Source of the DNA: Ruminococcus sp. JC304
Lineage (GTDB): Bacteria > Bacillota > Clostridia > Lachnospirales > Lachnospiraceae
Assembly (NCBI GenBank): GCA_000285855.2
Contig: HE978651.1
Location: 2,499,290 to 2,563,289, forward strand
DNA: 64,000 nt
Reading direction: 5' to 3'
Positions 52,505-61,569 of this stretch are shown here, one piece after another. Numbering within the stretch: the first letter of the stretch is position 1; each line of letters opens with the position of its first letter. Both the position numbers and the translations under genes were made by a program. Below the pieces are notes generated by a model. That model did no database searches. It worked only from the letters and a program-made list of their open reading frames with translations, and was not told the DNA's origin.

Positions 52505-52930
52505 CTACCTCCCGATCACTTTTTTCATATGGACAATGGTGCCCTTACCTACCTGGGATTCCACCTTGACCTCGTCCATAAACGCCTCCATAAAAGTAAA
52601 ACCCATTCCCGAACGGTCCTTCTCCGGCTTTGTGGTAAAAAGCGGCTCCATAGCCTGTCGGATATCTGAAATTCCCACTCCCTGATCCTCCACATCCACC
52701 CAGAGTGCTTTTTCTGCCAGCCTGCAGGTCAGTCTGATCTTGCATACCTTTCCTTCATAGGCATGAATGATGCAGTTGGTCACAGCTTCGGAAACAGCGG
52801 TTTTCAGATCCGCCACCTCCTCCAAAGTGGGATTCAGCTGTGTACAGAAAGCCGCCACTGTTACCCTGGCCAGTCCCTCGTTTACAGGAGAACTGTCAAA
52901 TATAAGTTCCATTTCATTGGTATTTTCCAT
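52505..52930 (-). CDS. spoIIAB: Anti-sigma F factor
   Basis: Serine kinase of the Bergerat fold that binds SigF and phosphorylates SpoIIAA. 141 aa: N-box EVADLKTAVSEAVTNCIIHA, YEG; G1 box VDVEDQGVGISDIRQAMEPL; G2 PEKDRSGMGFTFMEAFMDEV. Between spoIIAA and sigF. Confidence 0.96.
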   Translation of the reverse strand: MENTNEMELIFDSSPVNEGLARVTVAAFCTQLNPTLEEVADLKTAVSEAVTNCIIHAYEGKVCKIRLTCRLAEKALWVDVEDQGVGISDIRQAMEPLFTTKPEKDRSGMGFTFMEAFMDEVKVESQVGKGTIVHMKKVIGR

Positions 52931-52951
52931 AATAAACTCCTTTCCCCCTTT

Positions 52952-53266
52952 TCAGGCTTCCCTGCAGATTTCCACAAATTTATACACCCCGGATAAATGC
53001 AAAAGCTTCTCAATATAAACACTGACCCCGGTTACCCGGATACAGTTTCCCCTCATCCCCATAGCCCGGTATCTCCCCATGATCATGCCGATTCCCGAGC
53101 TGTCCATAAACATTGTCTCCGAAAAATCAAATACCATAGTCCGTATATAATTTTTACGCAATATATTGTCTGATTCCCGCCGGATCTCATCTGCTGCCGG
53201 GTGGTCTACTTCCCTGGGCAGGTGGACGGTCAGACAATTTCCCTGAATTTCAAATCTGTTCTTCAT
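52952..53266 (-). CDS. spoIIAA: Anti-anti-sigma F factor
   Basis: STAS-domain protein that frees SigF by binding SpoIIAB when dephosphorylated. The start at 53266 (MKNRFEIQGNCLTVHLPREV) follows AGGGGG; upstream in-frame codons run through a terminator. 104 aa; the regulatory serine lies in TMFMDSSGIGMIMGRYRAMG at about position 57. I saw no clear sigma-H promoter. Confidence 0.95.
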   Translation of the reverse strand: MKNRFEIQGNCLTVHLPREVDHPAADEIRRESDNILRKNYIRTMVFDFSETMFMDSSGIGMIMGRYRAMGMRGNCIRVTGVSVYIEKLLHLSGVYKFVEICREA

Positions 53267-53303
53267 ATAATCCCCCTGTTTCTGTCCAACGGATAAGATC
53301 ACG

Positions 53304-53342
53304 AAAAAAAGAGACACCCATATTTCTATGTGTATCTCTTTT
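53304..53342 (-). terminator. Terminator between the TPR gene and spoIIAA
   Basis: AAAGAGATACACA and its near-complement GGGTGTCTCTTT pair around a short loop and are followed by TTTTTTT on the minus strand. Confidence 0.85.
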
Positions 53343-53390
53343 GTATTTTCGCAATGATCCGTTATTTTCCAATTCATGTATCAGATTCAT

Positions 53391-53413
53391 GTCAAGTGGA
53401 TATTCGCAATCCG
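53391..53413 (-). repeat. 23-bp hairpin repeat, copy C
   Basis: GTCAAG-TGGAT-ATTCGCA-ATCCG, followed by CTTCGG, on the plus strand; the T opposite G keeps a wobble pair. It lies 7 bp beyond the stop of the TPR gene. Confidence 0.75.
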
Positions 53414-53419
53414 CTTCGG

Positions 53420-54811
53420 TTAATATCCGGAATCATCATAAGAACCCTCATCATAATTCCCTTCATCATAAGAGCCATCATCATAGGAGCTGTCATCATA
53501 GGAGCTGTCATCATAAGAACTGTCGTCATAAGAACCATCTCCGCTGTCTGAATAACCCTCACCGGTATCGTCTGCTCCTGTATCTCCTGCACTGTCAGCA
53601 TTATCCCCGGAGGAATCTGCCTGTCCTGCAGCACTGCTGCTCTCAGATCCGTCCGCACTTTCATCAATACCTGTCACACCGGTATCATTACTGATGGTAT
53701 TGTAAATACTCTTCAGATCATCCGGCAGTACATTTACATATACATTCTGAAGCTTCAGGGCAGCCTCATCCATATTCTGCTGCTTATAGGCAGCATAGGC
53801 TTCCAGAAGAGCCTGATAGGTACTGCTCTTTTTCTGCTCCTGTGCGATCTGGGCGGAAGCTGCCTCCACCGTATCATCTGACTCTTTCACCTGGCTCTGT
53901 GCTTTTGTAAGCTCTGCTCCCTGGCTGGATACCGCATCACTGTAACTGACGATCTGCTGATTGGCTTCTCTGTAAATTCTCTGCTTGATCGCCGGTACAG
54001 CCAGCAGATAAAAGGCCAGCAGACCAGCTGCAAAACCAGCCACCAGAGTAAAAAACAAAGAAACTCTGGATCGTTCCCTGTAAGCAGGCGCCTGAACCAT
54101 CATCTCCGGTCCCATTCCTGCTTTCTCACCACCAGTCTCATCCCCATTCCTGAAAAGTCCCTTATTCTGACGTCCAAGCTTTGTGGAAACTCCGGTCTGT
54201 TCCTCAATTTCCTTCAGGAAGCGCAGGGTCGTTGTATTCGTCTGATCGATCCTGGCTGCCTTCTTCAGGGTTCTTCTGGCTTTGTTGTATTCTCCCTCCT
54301 TGATTCTGATCAGGGCAAGCAAATGATATCCCTTGATCAGCTTTGGATTCTGGGAAAGTATCTTTTTCAGCCGTATGGCTGCCATATCCTCATGCCCCTC
54401 TCTGCACAGATTCAGGGCCTCATTATATTTTCGTATTGTCTCATTGATCACCTCAAGCTTATTGGAATTAGCCTGAAGCTTATTAATATATTCCGAAGCC
54501 AGATTACGGCTGGGCTGCAGATTCTTGCTGATCACCCACTCACTGAGGGCAGCTACCACCTCACCTGTCTCAAAATATACCAGTCCCAGCAGATTCCTTG
54601 CCTGAATATTGTACTTACTGTAAATCAGGCTCTGCTTCAGACAGCTGATCGCTCCTGACAGATCACGGACACTGGCTTTCTCCAGGCCCAGGTTATAATA
54701 CTGCCTGGAAAGATAATCCGCCTTTTTCTGGATCAGTACATTACATCCGCAGTGCGGACAGTAATCCAGGTCCCTGTCTGTCAGGAACGCACCACAATTC
54801 ATACAGTTCAT
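53420..54811 (-). CDS. Zinc-ribbon TPR membrane protein with repeat tail
   Basis: 463 aa. An N-terminal zinc ribbon (MNCMNCGAFLTDRDLDYCPH, then CGC) is followed by tetratricopeptide-like helices (residues 35-215, for example LSGAISCLKQSLIYSKYNIQ and LIKGYHLLALIRIKEGEYNK). A membrane helix comes near 255-275 (VSLFFTLVAGFAAGLLAFYL), then an extracellular coiled coil and a C-terminal tail of repeated Tyr-Asp-Asp-Ser-Ser. The ribbon and TPRs should be cytosolic, the coil and tail outside. I do not know a function; such architecture suggests a scaffold between cytosol and envelope. Follows folC and a 50-aa ORF. Confidence 0.75.
   Translation of the reverse strand: MNCMNCGAFLTDRDLDYCPHCGCNVLIQKKADYLSRQYYNLGLEKASVRDLSGAISCLKQSLIYSKYNIQARNLLGLVYFETGEVVAALSEWVISKNLQPSRNLASEYINKLQANSNKLEVINETIRKYNEALNLCREGHEDMAAIRLKKILSQNPKLIKGYHLLALIRIKEGEYNKARRTLKKAARIDQTNTTTLRFLKEIEEQTGVSTKLGRQNKGLFRNGDETGGEKAGMGPEMMVQAPAYRERSRVSLFFTLVAGFAAGLLAFYLLAVPAIKQRIYREANQQIVSYSDAVSSQGAELTKAQSQVKESDDTVEAASAQIAQEQKKSSTYQALLEAYAAYKQQNMDEAALKLQNVYVNVLPDDLKSIYNTISNDTGVTGIDESADGSESSSAAGQADSSGDNADSAGDTGADDTGEGYSDSGDGSYDDSSYDDSSYDDSSYDDGSYDEGNYDEGSYDDSGY
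53423..53545 (-). repeat. 15-bp tandem repeats encoding the YDDSS tail
   Basis: About seven tandem copies of a 15-bp unit (plus strand GTCATCATAGGAGCT and variants) encode Tyr-Asp-Asp-Ser-Ser, drifting to Tyr-Asp-Glu-Gly-Asn/Ser at the 3' end. The copies are nearly identical in the middle, so the length is probably variable among strains. Confidence 0.85.
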
Positions 54812-54821
54812 CTGTTTCTCC

Positions 54822-54974
54822 TTATTTCGCCCTTCTGCCGCTTTTCGCTTCCCTCAGGACTTCCTGAAGTACATCCAGGATATCCGTCAGTTCTCTGTCA
54901 TATATGGCACCCTCAGCATCTGTCACATCCAGACAGGGCTCAAATTTCTTAAGTTCCTCTTCATAATCTATCAT
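54822..54974 (-). CDS. Small acidic protein between folC and the TPR gene
   Basis: A 50-codon frame, MIDYEEELKKFEPCLDVTDA, continuing EGAIYDRELTDILDVLQEVL and ending REAKSGRRAK. Its ATG overlaps the folC stop (ATGA), and its stop overlaps the AAGGAG of the TPR gene, so it sits in the operon without gaps. The predicted structure is helical and acidic with a basic end. No family recognised. The tight coupling supports translation. Confidence 0.6.
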   Translation of the reverse strand: MIDYEEELKKFEPCLDVTDAEGAIYDRELTDILDVLQEVLREAKSGRRAK

Positions 54975-56269
54975 TTTTTATTTCTCCTGATCACATCTTT
55001 AATCTCGCCCACCAGGTACAGAGAACCTACACAGAACAACATGCCCTTCTCTCCACGTAGCTGCAGTGCTTTCGCAAAAGCCTCCTCCAGATCAGGAACA
55101 GCCTCCACACAGTCACAGCCTGCGTTCTCAAACAACCGGGCAAAATCCTCTGCAGGCACCTGGCGGTAGCCTCCCACTGAAGTCACTACCACATGCTCAA
55201 AGTGAATCCTGTCACAGATCGTTTGTATCATATCCCGGTAATCCTTATCATCTACTGCGGAAAAAAGCAATGTCAGAGGATATTCCTGCTGAAAATGCTC
55301 TGCAGTCTCCACAAATTTCTCCACACCGTCCTCATTGTGGGCACCATCTACGATCACGCCCGGCAGAACTGTCTCCATACGTCCCTGCCAGCGGGTCCTT
55401 CTGATTCCCTCCTGCAGCTTATCCATGGAAACAGGAATTTCTTTTCTCAAAACCTCCATGGTTTTCAGGGCCAGGGCACTGTTCATCACCTGATACTTTG
55501 CAATAAACGGGATGGAAAAGACCGTATCCCCATAATAATCATTTCGGAATGAAAAATCAATGCCTGCAGAAGTATTTCTCATAATTTCCGTATCTTCCCT
55601 CTTTACCTCATACCAGGGACTTCCCAGCTTCCTGGCAGTCTCTCTGATCACTTCTGCAGCATCAGGCGCATTCCCGTCAAAAATCACCGGCACTCCCGGC
55701 ACAATGATCCCGGCCTTCTCTCCTGCGATCTTTGCCACAGTATCTCCCAGATACTGCATATGATCCAGACTGATAGAGGTGATCACACAGGCCACCGGAT
55801 TCTCCACAGCAGTGGTAGCATCCAGTCTTCCACCAAGCCCAGTCTCCAGTGTTACGTAATCCACACCGGCTTCTGCAAAGATCAGCATTCCCATGAGAAA
55901 CAGCATCTCAAAATAGGTAGGATGATAGCTTCCCTCTGCCACCAGTTCATCTGCCAGTGCCTTCACCTTATGAAAGGCCTTCAGAAATGTATCATTATCA
56001 ATATTCACCTCATTGATCTGAAAACGTTCATTGATTTCCACCAGATGAGGAGAGGTAAACAGACCGCAGGAATATCCAGCCTCTCTGAGAATGGAAGTAA
56101 GAAAAGCACAGGTACTTCCCTTTCCATTGGTTCCTGCCACATGGATCACCTTAAATTTGTTCTGTGGACTGCCAAGTCTCCTCAGGCATTCCTTCGTATG
56201 CTCCAGACTGTTTTTCTTTGTAAATTTGGGAGTTTCATCAATATAAGCAACCGCTTCTTCGTATGTCAT
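54971..56269 (-). CDS. folC: Folylpolyglutamate/dihydrofolate synthase
   Basis: Mur-ligase-fold enzyme adding glutamate to folates. I place the start at 56269 (MTYEEAVAYIDETPKFTKKN), the family N-terminus. 432 aa: P-loop HVAGTNGKGSTCAFLTSILR, SPHLVEINERFQINEVNID, ETGLGGRLDATTAVENPVAC and VDGAHNEDGVEKFVETAEHF. The ribosome binding site is modest (GTGGTGG). First gene of the folC-small ORF-TPR set. Confidence 0.94.
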   Translation of the reverse strand: MTYEEAVAYIDETPKFTKKNSLEHTKECLRRLGSPQNKFKVIHVAGTNGKGSTCAFLTSILREAGYSCGLFTSPHLVEINERFQINEVNIDNDTFLKAFHKVKALADELVAEGSYHPTYFEMLFLMGMLIFAEAGVDYVTLETGLGGRLDATTAVENPVACVITSISLDHMQYLGDTVAKIAGEKAGIIVPGVPVIFDGNAPDAAEVIRETARKLGSPWYEVKREDTEIMRNTSAGIDFSFRNDYYGDTVFSIPFIAKYQVMNSALALKTMEVLRKEIPVSMDKLQEGIRRTRWQGRMETVLPGVIVDGAHNEDGVEKFVETAEHFQQEYPLTLLFSAVDDKDYRDMIQTICDRIHFEHVVVTSVGGYRQVPAEDFARLFENAGCDCVEAVPDLEEAFAKALQLRGEKGMLFCVGSLYLVGEIKDVIRRNKK

Positions 56270-56451
56270 AAAAAAATCCACCACTTTTATATAATGTTTC
56301 GTTATCTTTCGTATAATCCACAACAGACTTTTTCCTGTGGCTTATACCAATTAGTTACTCTAACATTATATAATAGTGATGGAATATGTCCAGTACCAAT
56401 CGTAATATTTTATCCGACAAAATCTGTAAACAGTAACTCTGATTTTAAAGT

Positions 56452-58485
56452 TTAACTGTCCGTATCAGATTCTGTATCCAGTTTCCATGGATTCTGTGCA
56501 TACAGAGCATAACAGGACCGGTCATAGCTCTTACTCAACGGCTTTCTGGTAGAACTGTTGCTTCGCTGGATCACCGCCAGCCTGTCAAAATCATTAAGCT
56601 GGGTTCCCGTGATCATCAGTGTGGTAGGATTCAGATAAACCGTGTCATACCATTCTCCGTTCAGCTTAACCTCACTGGAAGGAGTAAACTCTGTTCCCTT
56701 GATATAATAGGTATAATCAGTATCCGAAATACACCGAATGGAATCCAGAGTGGTATCATAAATACCCATCCGCATTTTGGTGCGCAGATAAGGGCTTTCT
56801 CCGGTCTCCCCGTAAGAATATCTCTTTCCATAAAGCAGGTCGTACTGCAAGGTTTCCAGATCCACCTGATAATTCTTTGTATTTCTCCTTGCCTGATGAT
56901 AGCGGAAAATGGTTCCCTCATGGATACCAACCCGGTCCATGACCTCTGCAGCCATCTGGTAGGCAGCCAGATTTTCTTTTTTCTTCTTCAGGCCAAAATT
57001 ATCCCACATTACATATTCTGTCTGGAACAGATATTTATTATCCAGATCCTCCACAGTCAGTCCCATAGTAGGCAGATGGTCCCCATACATAACCAGAACC
57101 ACATCCTCCGGATAATCAGCCAGCTTGTCTGTGAGATCCTTTACAAAATTATCCATCTCATGGATTTCATTCACATAGTATTCCCACTTATTATTTTCTT
57201 CTTCCGTAGGCGCACCGGAAACCGTGATCTCCGGATCCTCCAGAATCTGCTCATCCGGGTAAGCACCATGGCCCTGGACAGAAATCGTATACACATAGTC
57301 CGGACCTTCTGTGGAATCCAGACATTTCAGAATCTCATCTGTAAGGACTGCATCCTTCACCCATCCATTGGGGTTTTTCTCATTTTCCCGCGCCATATAC
57401 TCCTCGGAAGTAAAGGTATCAAAGCCCAGATTTGGGAAAATAGACCTTCTGCCATAGAAGTTTGCCTCATTATTGTGTACTGCATGGGTGCTATACCCCA
57501 GATTCTTCAGCACATAAGGGGCGCTCTCACAGGTTGTCTCTCTCAGGATACTCTTATAGGGATATTCACCGGGGCCAAAATAATGCATGCTCATACCGGT
57601 GATGGATTCAAACTCTGTATTTGCAGTTCCTGCTCCTACAGAAGGAACCTTATAATATCCGGAAGAATAGTTCTCCATCAGCTTCCGGAAGGTAGGGATC
57701 GGATCCTCAGAAATATCCAGATACTTCACCAGGGTAGGATCAAAGAAGGATTCCAGCTGGAGGAAAAGAATATTCGGTTTTTTCTCTTCCTGAGTCTCCG
57801 GCAGGTTCTTCTCTGTTTTCTCGATTCGTTTGATCTCATCCTCAGAATAATCCCTTGGACAACTGATTCCTGTGTTAAAGATCGTAGTTGCCAGACAATA
57901 GGGATATCCATAATCCTCATATGCAAAAGCAATATTTCCAAAGTAATTGGAAAGCACCCTCTTCTCCAGTGCCAGTTGTGTACTTCCTGCAAAAAGAGCT
58001 GCCGCCAGCAGGATCAGAGGAATATTATAACGGTACTTTATCTTGTTTTGATACTTCGGTCCTTTAATAAAAAGAATCAAAAGTAAAATAACAAGGATTC
58101 CAAACAGGATGCAGACTGCCACAACACCTGCAGCAGGCAGGTATTTGTTGGCAACCTTCAAAGCATCTGTGATCAGATGCAGATCCGGTCCGGTAAACGG
58201 TGTAACACGGTTCAGCAGCAGTACGCCGTTAATAATAGCCAATATCAGCCAGAACAGTGTTACCAGGACTCTCCAGAACACCCTTCTGTGAAACAGATAA
58301 ACAATCAGTGACGAGGTAAAAATAAATGCGGTATTATAGGCAAAAACCATAGGTTTCTGTGTCATATAATTCCATGCTTCTACGAACGAGTGACGACAAA
58401 TCGCTTCCATAATAAAATATCCCACAGCACTTGCCAGTGCATGCAAAAGAAGGGAAATTTTATTACAAATCCTATATAATTTCAT
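56452..58485 (-). CDS. LTA synthase-family membrane sulfatase-fold enzyme
   Basis: Phosphoglycerol-transferase type membrane protein. 677 aa: five N-terminal helices (to about residue 175), then an extracellular alkaline-phosphatase-fold domain. Metal and catalytic residues are visible: Glu245 in LFLQLESFFDP, the likely nucleophile Thr287 in SVGAGTANTEFESITGM, and VVLVMYGDHLPTMG with Asp-His. It makes or modifies a glycerol-phosphate envelope polymer; whether it is the main LTA synthase is not certain, as clostridia often have several. Alone, 12 bp downstream of valS and perhaps cotranscribed. Confidence 0.88.
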   Translation of the reverse strand: MKLYRICNKISLLLHALASAVGYFIMEAICRHSFVEAWNYMTQKPMVFAYNTAFIFTSSLIVYLFHRRVFWRVLVTLFWLILAIINGVLLLNRVTPFTGPDLHLITDALKVANKYLPAAGVVAVCILFGILVILLLILFIKGPKYQNKIKYRYNIPLILLAAALFAGSTQLALEKRVLSNYFGNIAFAYEDYGYPYCLATTIFNTGISCPRDYSEDEIKRIEKTEKNLPETQEEKKPNILFLQLESFFDPTLVKYLDISEDPIPTFRKLMENYSSGYYKVPSVGAGTANTEFESITGMSMHYFGPGEYPYKSILRETTCESAPYVLKNLGYSTHAVHNNEANFYGRRSIFPNLGFDTFTSEEYMARENEKNPNGWVKDAVLTDEILKCLDSTEGPDYVYTISVQGHGAYPDEQILEDPEITVSGAPTEEENNKWEYYVNEIHEMDNFVKDLTDKLADYPEDVVLVMYGDHLPTMGLTVEDLDNKYLFQTEYVMWDNFGLKKKKENLAAYQMAAEVMDRVGIHEGTIFRYHQARRNTKNYQVDLETLQYDLLYGKRYSYGETGESPYLRTKMRMGIYDTTLDSIRCISDTDYTYYIKGTEFTPSSEVKLNGEWYDTVYLNPTTLMITGTQLNDFDRLAVIQRSNSSTRKPLSKSYDRSCYALYAQNPWKLDTESDTDS

Positions 58486-58497
58486 CTAAGCACTCCC

Positions 58498-61152
58498 TTA
58501 TTTCTGTAACTGCTCTAACTGTCCTTTAACCTTATCCATCATTTCTTTGTATTTCGCAAGCTTATCCTTCTCCGCATCCACCTTGGCAGCAGGTGCCTTG
58601 TTTACGAAGTTTGGATTATTCAGCATACCTTCGCATCTTGCAATCTCTTTTGTGAGACGTTCTGTTTCTTTTGTAAGACGCTCAATCTCTTTGTCCTTGT
58701 CGATCAGGTCTTCCAACGGCATATATACAACCGCATTGGAAACAACTACGGAAACTGCATCCTCGCTGATTCCATTCTTGTCTGTCTGTACCAGGATCTC
58801 TTTTGCAAATGCAAGATTTACAAAGGATTTCTTGCTGTTTTCATACATTGCTGCTGTATCCGCATCCTTTGCCACAATATGCAGGCTTGTCTTGCGGTTG
58901 TTTGGAACATTCATTTCTGTTCTGGTATTACGGATACCTCTTACAACCTCCTTGAAGCCCTCGATTGCTTTCTCAGCGTCCGGGAAGTTTCTCTCTTCTC
59001 TGTATACAGGCCATTCGGAGATCATAATAGACTCTTCTTCAGGAAGAAGTGTGCAGTAGATTTCCTCTGTGATAAACGGCATATACGGATGAAGAAGCTT
59101 CAGACCTTCTGTCAGTGCTGTTCTTAATGTCCAGAGTGCATCATTTGCAGCCTTCGGATCTTCCTCTGCCTTCCACAGACGAACCTTTGCCATCTCAATA
59201 TACCAGTCGCAAAGCTCATCCCACAGGAAGTCATAAACCTTCTGTACTGCAATACCAAGCTCATATTTTTCCATGTTCTCTGTAGCTTCGCGGATCACTG
59301 TATTTAAGTGAGACAAAATCCATTTATCCTCTGCACAGAGATCATTTAAGTTCTCCGGCTCTGTCACTGTCTTGCCTTCCAGGTTCATCATAATGAAACG
59401 GGAAGCATTCCAGATCTTGTTTGCGAAGTTACGGCTTGATTCTACCTTTTCCCAGTAGAAACGCATATCATTTCCAGGTGCATTACCTGTCATCAGAGTA
59501 AGACGAAGTGCATCTGCGCCGTATTTATCAATAACTTCCAGAGGATCAATACCGTTTCCAAGAGACTTACTCATCTTACGTCCCTGGGAGTCACGTACCA
59601 GACCATGGATCAGTACATGGTGGAACGGAACTTCTCCTGTCTGCTCCAGAGCAGAGAATACCATACGGATAACCCAGAAGAAGATAATGTCATATCCTGT
59701 AACCAGTACATCTGTGGGATAGAAGTATTCCAGCTCCGGTGTTTTCTCCGGCCAGCCAAGTGTGGAGAATGGCCATAATGCAGAACTAAACCAGGTATCC
59801 AGCGTATCCTCATCCTGATGAAGATGTGTGCATCCGCATTTCGGGCATTTCTCTGGCATTTCTCTGGCAACTACTACTTCACCGCACTCATCACAGTAAT
59901 AAGCCGGGATTCTATGTCCCCACCATAACTGTCTGGAAATACACCAGTCACGGATATTCTCAAGCCAGTGCAGATATGTCTTGTCAAAACGGGACGGAAC
60001 GAATTTCAGATCTCCGTCATCCAGAGCTTTGATCGCTGCCTTTGCCATCTCGTCCATCTTTACAAACCACTGTGGTTTGATCATAGGCTCTACAGTTGTA
60101 CCGCAGCGGTCATGGGTTCCAACACTGTGATTGTGAGGAACTACTTTTACCAGAAGTCCAAGTTCTTCCAGATCTGCAACCATTGCCTTACGTGCTTCAT
60201 AGCGGTCCATACCAGCGTATTTTCCGCCAAGTTCGTTGATGGTCGCATCGTCATTCATAATGTTGATCTCTTCCAGATTGTGACGGCGTCCAACCTCGAA
60301 GTCATTAGGGTCATGAGCAGGTGTGATCTTTACACATCCTGTTCCGAATTCCTTGTCTACATATTCATCAGCGATCACCGGGATTTCTCTGTCTGTGAGC
60401 GGAAGCTTCAGCATCTTACCGATAAGATCTTTGTAACGCTCATCTTCCGGGTTTACGGCAACAGCAGTATCACCCAGCAGAGTTTCCGGACGTGTAGTTG
60501 CGATCTCTACGAAACGTCCCTCTTCCCCTACGATTGGGTAATTGATGTGCCAGAAAAATCCGTCCTGATCCTCATGCTCAACCTCTGCATCAGAGATGGA
60601 AGTCTGGCATACAGGACACCAGTTAATGATTCTGGAACCTTTGTAGATATAGCCTTTTTCATATAACTTGATAAATACTTCCTGTACTGCTTTGGAACAT
60701 CCCTCATCCATTGTGAAACGTTCTCTCTCCCAGTCTGCGGAAGCACCCAGTTTCTTTAACTGATTGATGATCTTTCCGCCGTACTCCTCTTTCCATGCCC
60801 ATGCATGTTTTAAGAATTCCTCACGGCCGATATCGTGTTTGTCGATACCTTCTTTTTTCAGCTTGTCGATAACCTTAACCTCTGTAGCGATAGCTGCATG
60901 GTCAGTTCCCGGCTGCCATAATGCTTCATAGCCCTGCATTCTCTTGAAACGGATCAGGATATCCTGCATAGTTTCATCCAGTGCATGTCCCATGTGAAGC
61001 TGTCCGGTTACGTTTGGCGGCGGCATAACAATAGTAAACGGTTTCTTGTCCGGATTTACTTTTGCATGGAAATATCCATTGTCCATCCATTTTGTGTAAA
61101 GACGCTCTTCGATTCCCTTAGGATCGTAAGTTTTTGCAAGTTCTTTGCTCAT
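58498..61152 (-). CDS. valS: Valyl-tRNA synthetase
   Basis: Class I synthetase charging tRNA-Val. 884 aa: HIGH motif as [20 protein letters not shown] near 48-67, editing domain ([33 protein letters not shown]), KMSKS in [20 protein letters not shown], anticodon-binding domain, and a C-terminal coiled coil ([20 protein letters not shown]). A zinc-type [20 protein letters not shown] lies in the catalytic part. Controlled by a valine T-box. Confidence 0.97.
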   Translation of the reverse strand: MSKELAKTYDPKGIEERLYTKWMDNGYFHAKVNPDKKPFTIVMPPPNVTGQLHMGHALDETMQDILIRFKRMQGYEALWQPGTDHAAIATEVKVIDKLKKEGIDKHDIGREEFLKHAWAWKEEYGGKIINQLKKLGASADWERERFTMDEGCSKAVQEVFIKLYEKGYIYKGSRIINWCPVCQTSISDAEVEHEDQDGFFWHINYPIVGEEGRFVEIATTRPETLLGDTAVAVNPEDERYKDLIGKMLKLPLTDREIPVIADEYVDKEFGTGCVKITPAHDPNDFEVGRRHNLEEINIMNDDATINELGGKYAGMDRYEARKAMVADLEELGLLVKVVPHNHSVGTHDRCGTTVEPMIKPQWFVKMDEMAKAAIKALDDGDLKFVPSRFDKTYLHWLENIRDWCISRQLWWGHRIPAYYCDECGEVVVAREMPEKCPKCGCTHLHQDEDTLDTWFSSALWPFSTLGWPEKTPELEYFYPTDVLVTGYDIIFFWVIRMVFSALEQTGEVPFHHVLIHGLVRDSQGRKMSKSLGNGIDPLEVIDKYGADALRLTLMTGNAPGNDMRFYWEKVESSRNFANKIWNASRFIMMNLEGKTVTEPENLNDLCAEDKWILSHLNTVIREATENMEKYELGIAVQKVYDFLWDELCDWYIEMAKVRLWKAEEDPKAANDALWTLRTALTEGLKLLHPYMPFITEEIYCTLLPEEESIMISEWPVYREERNFPDAEKAIEGFKEVVRGIRNTRTEMNVPNNRKTSLHIVAKDADTAAMYENSKKSFVNLAFAKEILVQTDKNGISEDAVSVVVSNAVVYMPLEDLIDKDKEIERLTKETERLTKEIARCEGMLNNPNFVNKAPAAKVDAEKDKLAKYKEMMDKVKGQLEQLQK

Positions 61153-61223
61153 AATGTCCTCCTGATATTCTATATCTTTAATAAAAGCATCTGCGGATCA
61201 CTCCGCTGTAAGCAGTTAACGAT

Positions 61224-61262
61224 AAAAAACGCCCTTTACACGCATTATACGTGCAAAGGGCG
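61224..61262 (-). terminator. T-box terminator before valS
   Basis: CGCCCTTT-CACG and CGTG-AAAGGGCG (one mismatched pair) form a stem with a 7-nt loop, followed by TTTTTT on the minus strand. Confidence 0.93.
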
Positions 61263-61489
61263 ACATAGATCGCGGTACCACCTTAGTTTATCTCTCATTC
61301 CCTTAACGCGGGATACGTGAAAGCCTACCATGGGCGCATATGAACATTAACACCGCCATACCACTCACTTCAGCCTCCCGGCTCCAAAGCTACCTTCAGC
61401 GCTTCTGTTCCCGGGAAACCTTCCAGCTTATAAGCTTCCCTCTCTGTGGGGCATTACCGCCTACTCCTCTTTCTCACAGCCTTTTTCTG
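61230..61489 (-). ncRNA. T-box leader, valine
   Basis: T-box core TAAGGTGGTACCGCGATC at 61285-61268, preceded by stem-I elements (CACAGAGAGGGAAGC and GGTTTCCCGGG). The likely specifier is GTA at 61393-61391 in the context GCTGAAG-GTA-GC, reading tRNA-Val(TAC), the isoacceptor encoded at 6480-6552. Same relative context as the proposed TGG in the trp leader. The terminator at the 3' end makes the switch complete. Confidence 0.94.
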
Positions 61490-61495
61490 GATTCT

Positions 61496-61524
61496 ACTAT
61501 AATGAAAAAAGGCTTTCTTGTCAA
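61496..61524 (-). promoter_or_regulatory. valS promoter
   Basis: TTGACA (61524-61519), a 17-bp spacer and TATAGT (61501-61496), about 340 bp before the valS start and directly before the T-box. Confidence 0.88.
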
Positions 61525-61569
61525 GAATGTTTCTCCGGATTTCACAAATTTATGAAGCATCACTGCTGA

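Noticed and set aside
53423-53545. CRISPR array
   Set aside because: The repeats are contiguous 15-bp coding repeats without spacers.
56896-58086. 396-codon plus-strand open frame
   Set aside because: Antisense to the LTA-synthase-like gene; Ile/Leu/His-rich translation typical of a shadow frame.
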